Of a stretch of 5,180 bases of DNA, positions 4,835 through 5,180 are shown one piece after another (position 1 is the first letter of the stretch; every line of letters starts with the position of its first letter). The stretch covers positions 1-5,180 of the forward strand of contig DBCH01000032.1 in assembly GCA_002292955.1 (NCBI GenBank). The letters run 5' to 3'. The notes below the pieces were generated by a model. It ran no database searches and was not told the origin of the DNA. It saw only the letters and a list, made by a program, of their open reading frames with translations. Made by a program: the position numbers and the translations under genes. The stretch is from Microbacteriaceae bacterium UBA963 (GTDB taxonomy: Bacteria; Actinomycetota; Actinomycetes; Actinomycetales; Microbacteriaceae).

Positions 4835-5180
4835 ACAGGGGCTCGCTCATCGCGCGTGGTCGCAACACCGAGGGCTCCACTCTGCTCCTCGTGATTTTTG
4901 CGGTGCTACTGGCCGTTGCCGTGCTGCTGGGAACGGTGGCGGCGTCGAGTCTCTACCTCGAACGAAAGCGCGTGTTTCTTCTCGCGGACGGCGCAGCCTT
5001 GGCGGCAAGTCAAAACTTTTCCCTGCAGAACGTGGTCGTCGATGTCGCTCAACGCCGGCTCACGTTCCGCCTTACCACAACAGACGTGCTTCAGGGAAGC
5101 CGGGCATACCTCACGGCCGCTGATGCGCGAGGCGTCAGGATCGTGAGCGCGACCACGCCCGACGGCGTCACGGCCGAAGT
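4831..5180 (+). CDS. TadG/Rv3654c-like pilus-locus protein, 3' end outside window
   Basis: This frame is open from a TTG at 4831 to the window edge (116 codons) with no stop. It starts with a polar leader (NRGSLIARGRNTEGS), then a membrane helix (about 18-40, LLLVIFAVLLAVAVLLGTVA). Next comes YLERKRVFLLADGAALAAS (42-60), the hallmark of the Rv3654c group, which I know as TadE-like proteins of the helicase/secretion neighbourhood; these carry R-x-x-x-x-A-D-x-A-A-L-A-A after the helix. A beta-rich part follows (VVVDVAQRRLTFRLTTTDV). The TTG overlaps the previous TGA by 4 bases (TTGA), the same coupling style as the gene before. Later GTG codons would cut into the membrane helix. Unlike the two TadE-like proteins, Gly15 is followed by STLLL with no +5 Glu, so cleavage by the prepilin peptidase is not expected by the simple rule. 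Confidence 0.83.
   Translation, partial: MNRGSLIARGRNTEGSTLLLVIFAVLLAVAVLLGTVAASSLYLERKRVFLLADGAALAASQNFSLQNVVVDVAQRRLTFRLTTTDVLQGSRAYLTAADARGVRIVSATTPDGVTAE

Noticed and set aside
1..5180. CRISPR array, insertion sequence, attachment site or phage genes
   Set aside because: No spaced direct repeats of CRISPR type, no transposase or integrase motifs and no target-site duplications were seen.

Overview
The window reads as chromosomal DNA from a high-GC Gram-positive bacterium, most likely an actinobacterium of the Microbacteriaceae type. The basis is the GC-rich codon use, a TAP-family (SlpD/E-like) lipoprotein hydrolase, and a compact actinobacterial Tad/Flp pilus module comparable to Rv3656c-Rv3655c-Rv3654c of Mycobacterium tuberculosis. 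The family-level placement is an inference from remembered protein character, not from a search.

Left part (1-1203): the end of a secreted or membrane-anchored protein with an allene-oxide-cyclase/dirigent-like barrel (+ strand) converges on a classical short-chain dehydrogenase/reductase (- strand). Their stop codons are only 6 bases apart.

Middle (1204-3672): a divergent control region of about 210 bases separates the SDR from a rightward gene pair. The pair is a one-component GAF-like/LuxR-type regulator followed 16 bases later by a secreted TAP-family alpha/beta-hydrolase lipoprotein (probable peptidase). The control region holds the most striking non-coding signal here: a perfect 16-bp inverted repeat made of two copies of GGCTATAGCCGT set 20 bp apart. 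The copies bracket a TATATT -10 box, which is an arrangement expected of a repressor operator. A nine-G run lies just before the regulator's ATG.

Right part (3673-5180): four tightly packed pilus genes. They are a short Flp-pilin-like membrane protein, a TadE-like pseudopilin, a second TadE/TadF-like pseudopilin, and a TTG-started TadG/Rv3654c-like protein that runs off the window. Spacing is 11 bases, then two 4-base stop/start overlaps (ATGA, TTGA), so this looks like one translationally coupled operon. The usual motor and platform genes (tadA, tadB, tadC) are not directly upstream; the hydrolase occupies that place.

The gene families are all recognisable. I see no clearly new multi-gene system. 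The points most worth following are the paired palindromic operator with the G tract, the regulator-peptidase pair, and the pilin that lacks the usual processing-site glutamate.
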